Shown here: positions 13,288 to 14,477 of the stretch, in pieces
How positions within the stretch are numbered: the stretch's first letter is position 1
How the letters are laid out: the number at the start of each line of letters is the position of its first letter
DNA from: Phycisphaeraceae bacterium
GTDB lineage: Bacteria; Planctomycetota; Phycisphaerae; Phycisphaerales; Phycisphaeraceae
Assembly: GCA_020850375.1 (NCBI GenBank)
Contig: JADZET010000175.1
Coordinates: forward strand, 1 to 14,477
Reading direction: 5' to 3'
DNA: 14,477 nt
Program-made: the position numbers and the translations under genes
Notes under the pieces: generated by a model
What the model saw: only the letters and a program-made list of their open reading frames with translations
What the model was told of the DNA's origin: nothing
Databases searched by the model: none

Positions 13288-14477
13288 TTACTCGAAGGCG
13301 ATCATCTGGTGGCCATCGAGGCGGGGGAGTGTCACCTCAACCCGACCGCTGCGATAGGTGAAGGGCAGGTCGCGCCGCTGCGGAACGAGCTGAACGCGGC
13401 GCGGCGACTTCGGCAGCGACAGGGAGAGGTGCAGGTCCGTCAGGGGAATGATGTCCTCGACCATGTCCAGGCTCGGCGTGCGGCGCTCGGGGCTGTAGTA
13501 CAGGAGGTGGACGACGGTCCGTCGGCCCTGCCGCATGACGGACGTTTCCAGGCCGGTCGGGCCGTCGACGCGCAGGATCGGGTCGGGCAGGAGGCGGTCG
13601 ATCAGGGCCTGCACGAGCTGGCGGTAGGGGAAATTGCCGTGGTTCGCGAAGGCGCTGAAGATCGGGTAGCTGACGTAGCCGACGCGGCCCTGGAGCACGG
13701 CGGCGGCGTAACGGGTGCACTTGGCGGGGGGCGTCTGGGCGTGGGAGCAGAAGTGCTCCCAGGTGCGTTCGAAGTAAGGCTCGACGACGCGGGCGAGGAC
13801 CTTGGCGCTGTGTGAGGGCAGCACACGGGCACCGCGCTCGTACATGACGTGATCGCTGGCGGGGCCGCTCGTCACGGCATTCACGGAGGGGTCGAAGCGC
13901 AGGTAGGTCGTGGTGAAAGGAGAGAGGCCCTTGGGGGTGATGCCGAGCTGGGGCAGGAGTTTTTGCGTGCCGTCAGGCGATAGGCCGCTCAGGCCCGTAG
14001 CGAGCAGCACGCCGCCGCGTTTGAGGTAGGCGGTGATGCGCTTGGCCAGCTTGGCGTCGACGGTGACGAAATCGGGCAGAATCAGCAGGGAATATCGCGA
14101 GAAATCCTGCTCGCGGGGGTCGAGGACGTCGAACTGTTGACGGAGCTGGGTGAGCATGCGGACGGCGCCGTTGGCAGCGGCGGTCCAGGATTCGGGAGCG
14201 CCCGGGACGCCGCTGACGAGGTGAGCCACGGCGATCTGCGTGACGGGCTTGGCGCCCTTAAGCCAGGGCTCGCGCTCGGCGACGCGCTGGTAGACGCGGC
14301 CGATGACTTCGTAGGCGGAGGGGTCGAGCAGGCCGCGGGGGTGCATCTGATCGCCGACGCTGCACCGGGCGCCGTGGGCGATCATCTGGCTGGTCTCGTA
14401 CTCGAGCGCGGCATACGGCTTGACGCCGCCGAAGTCGCCCCAGGCCTTGTGGAACCGGCTGGTCATGCCCAGGTAGG
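13288..14477 (-). CDS. Beta-galactosidase-like glycoside hydrolase, C-terminal part (5' end outside window)
   Basis: The frame is open through the right edge (…YLGMTSRFHKAWGDFGGVKP), so the ATG at 14466 is internal and only the last ~396 residues are seen. The start resembles the end of the catalytic barrel in GH42-like and related hydrolases (SRFHKAWGDFGG, then AALEYETSQMIAHGARCSVGDQMHP). A flavodoxin-like trimerisation domain follows (FSRYSLLILPDFVTVDAKLA, then YLKRGGVLLATGLSG). The C-terminal all-beta domain includes RRTVVHLLYYSPERR and ends RVEVTLPRLDGHQMIAFE. These proteins are generally assigned to degradation of plant or algal glycans, but catalytic acids cannot be checked here and the substrate is unknown. 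It converges with the S9 peptidase gene and is probably unrelated to the SPFH/ABC series. Confidence 0.8.
   Translation of the reverse strand, partial: YLGMTSRFHKAWGDFGGVKPYAALEYETSQMIAHGARCSVGDQMHPRGLLDPSAYEVIGRVYQRVAEREPWLKGAKPVTQIAVAHLVSGVPGAPESWTAAANGAVRMLTQLRQQFDVLDPREQDFSRYSLLILPDFVTVDAKLAKRITAYLKRGGVLLATGLSGLSPDGTQKLLPQLGITPKGLSPFTTTYLRFDPSVNAVTSGPASDHVMYERGARVLPSHSAKVLARVVEPYFERTWEHFCSHAQTPPAKCTRYAAAVLQGRVGYVSYPIFSAFANHGNFPYRQLVQALIDRLLPDPILRVDGPTGLETSVMRQGRRTVVHLLYYSPERRTPSLDMVEDIIPLTDLHLSLSLPKSPRRVQLVPQRRDLPFTYRSGRVEVTLPRLDGHQMIAFE

Overview
The window is very GC-rich and gene-dense. It carries ten protein-coding genes, two of them cut by the window edges, and I recognised no RNA genes, CRISPR arrays or insertion sequences. 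The gene content points to the Planctomycetota, perhaps Phycisphaerae, or a related PVC lineage. The signs are HflK/HflC-type SPFH proteins beside an ABC-2 exporter cassette, a long TPR-like protein of a type I associate with PVC genomes, and a GH42-like protein with a beta-galactosidase-type C-terminus. This placement is inferred from recalled family resemblance, not from a search.

Layout: (1) 1-368, +, the C-terminal end of a P1B-type heavy-metal ATPase. (2) 374-1414, -, an ABC-2 type permease converging on the ATPase with a 5-bp gap. (3) 1415-1596, a divergent intergenic region. (4) 1597-6248, +, three consecutive SPFH/Band 7 genes in the order HflK-like (with a polytopic N-terminal domain), HflC-like, HflK-like (with a His-rich N-terminus). 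(5) 6312-9314, +, an ABC ATPase followed after 3 nt by a large ABC-2 permease. (6) 9378-11309, +, a membrane-anchored TPR-like protein. (7) 11375-13261, +, an S9 (acylaminoacyl-peptidase type) serine peptidase. (8) 13288-14477, -, the C-terminal part of a beta-galactosidase-like glycoside hydrolase that continues past the right edge.

Genes 1597-11309, and possibly through 13261, are co-directional with gaps from 3 to 83 nt, so they could be one operon read from the divergent region near 1500. The most coherent reading is an envelope system. Three SPFH proteins would build a large membrane-bound scaffold. The ATPase and the 600-residue permease would form an ABC-2 exporter or membrane-remodelling unit, and the TPR-like protein would be an extracytoplasmic partner. 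In E. coli HflK/HflC enclose the FtsH protease, but no ftsH lies in this window. The permease at 374-1414 is a shorter relative of the permease at 7512-9314 and has no ATPase next to it, so it may share the ATPase at 6312.

The plus strand is richer in G than C even across the two minus-strand genes. This looks like a replication-strand effect and explains the many long antisense open frames, which I treat as shadows.
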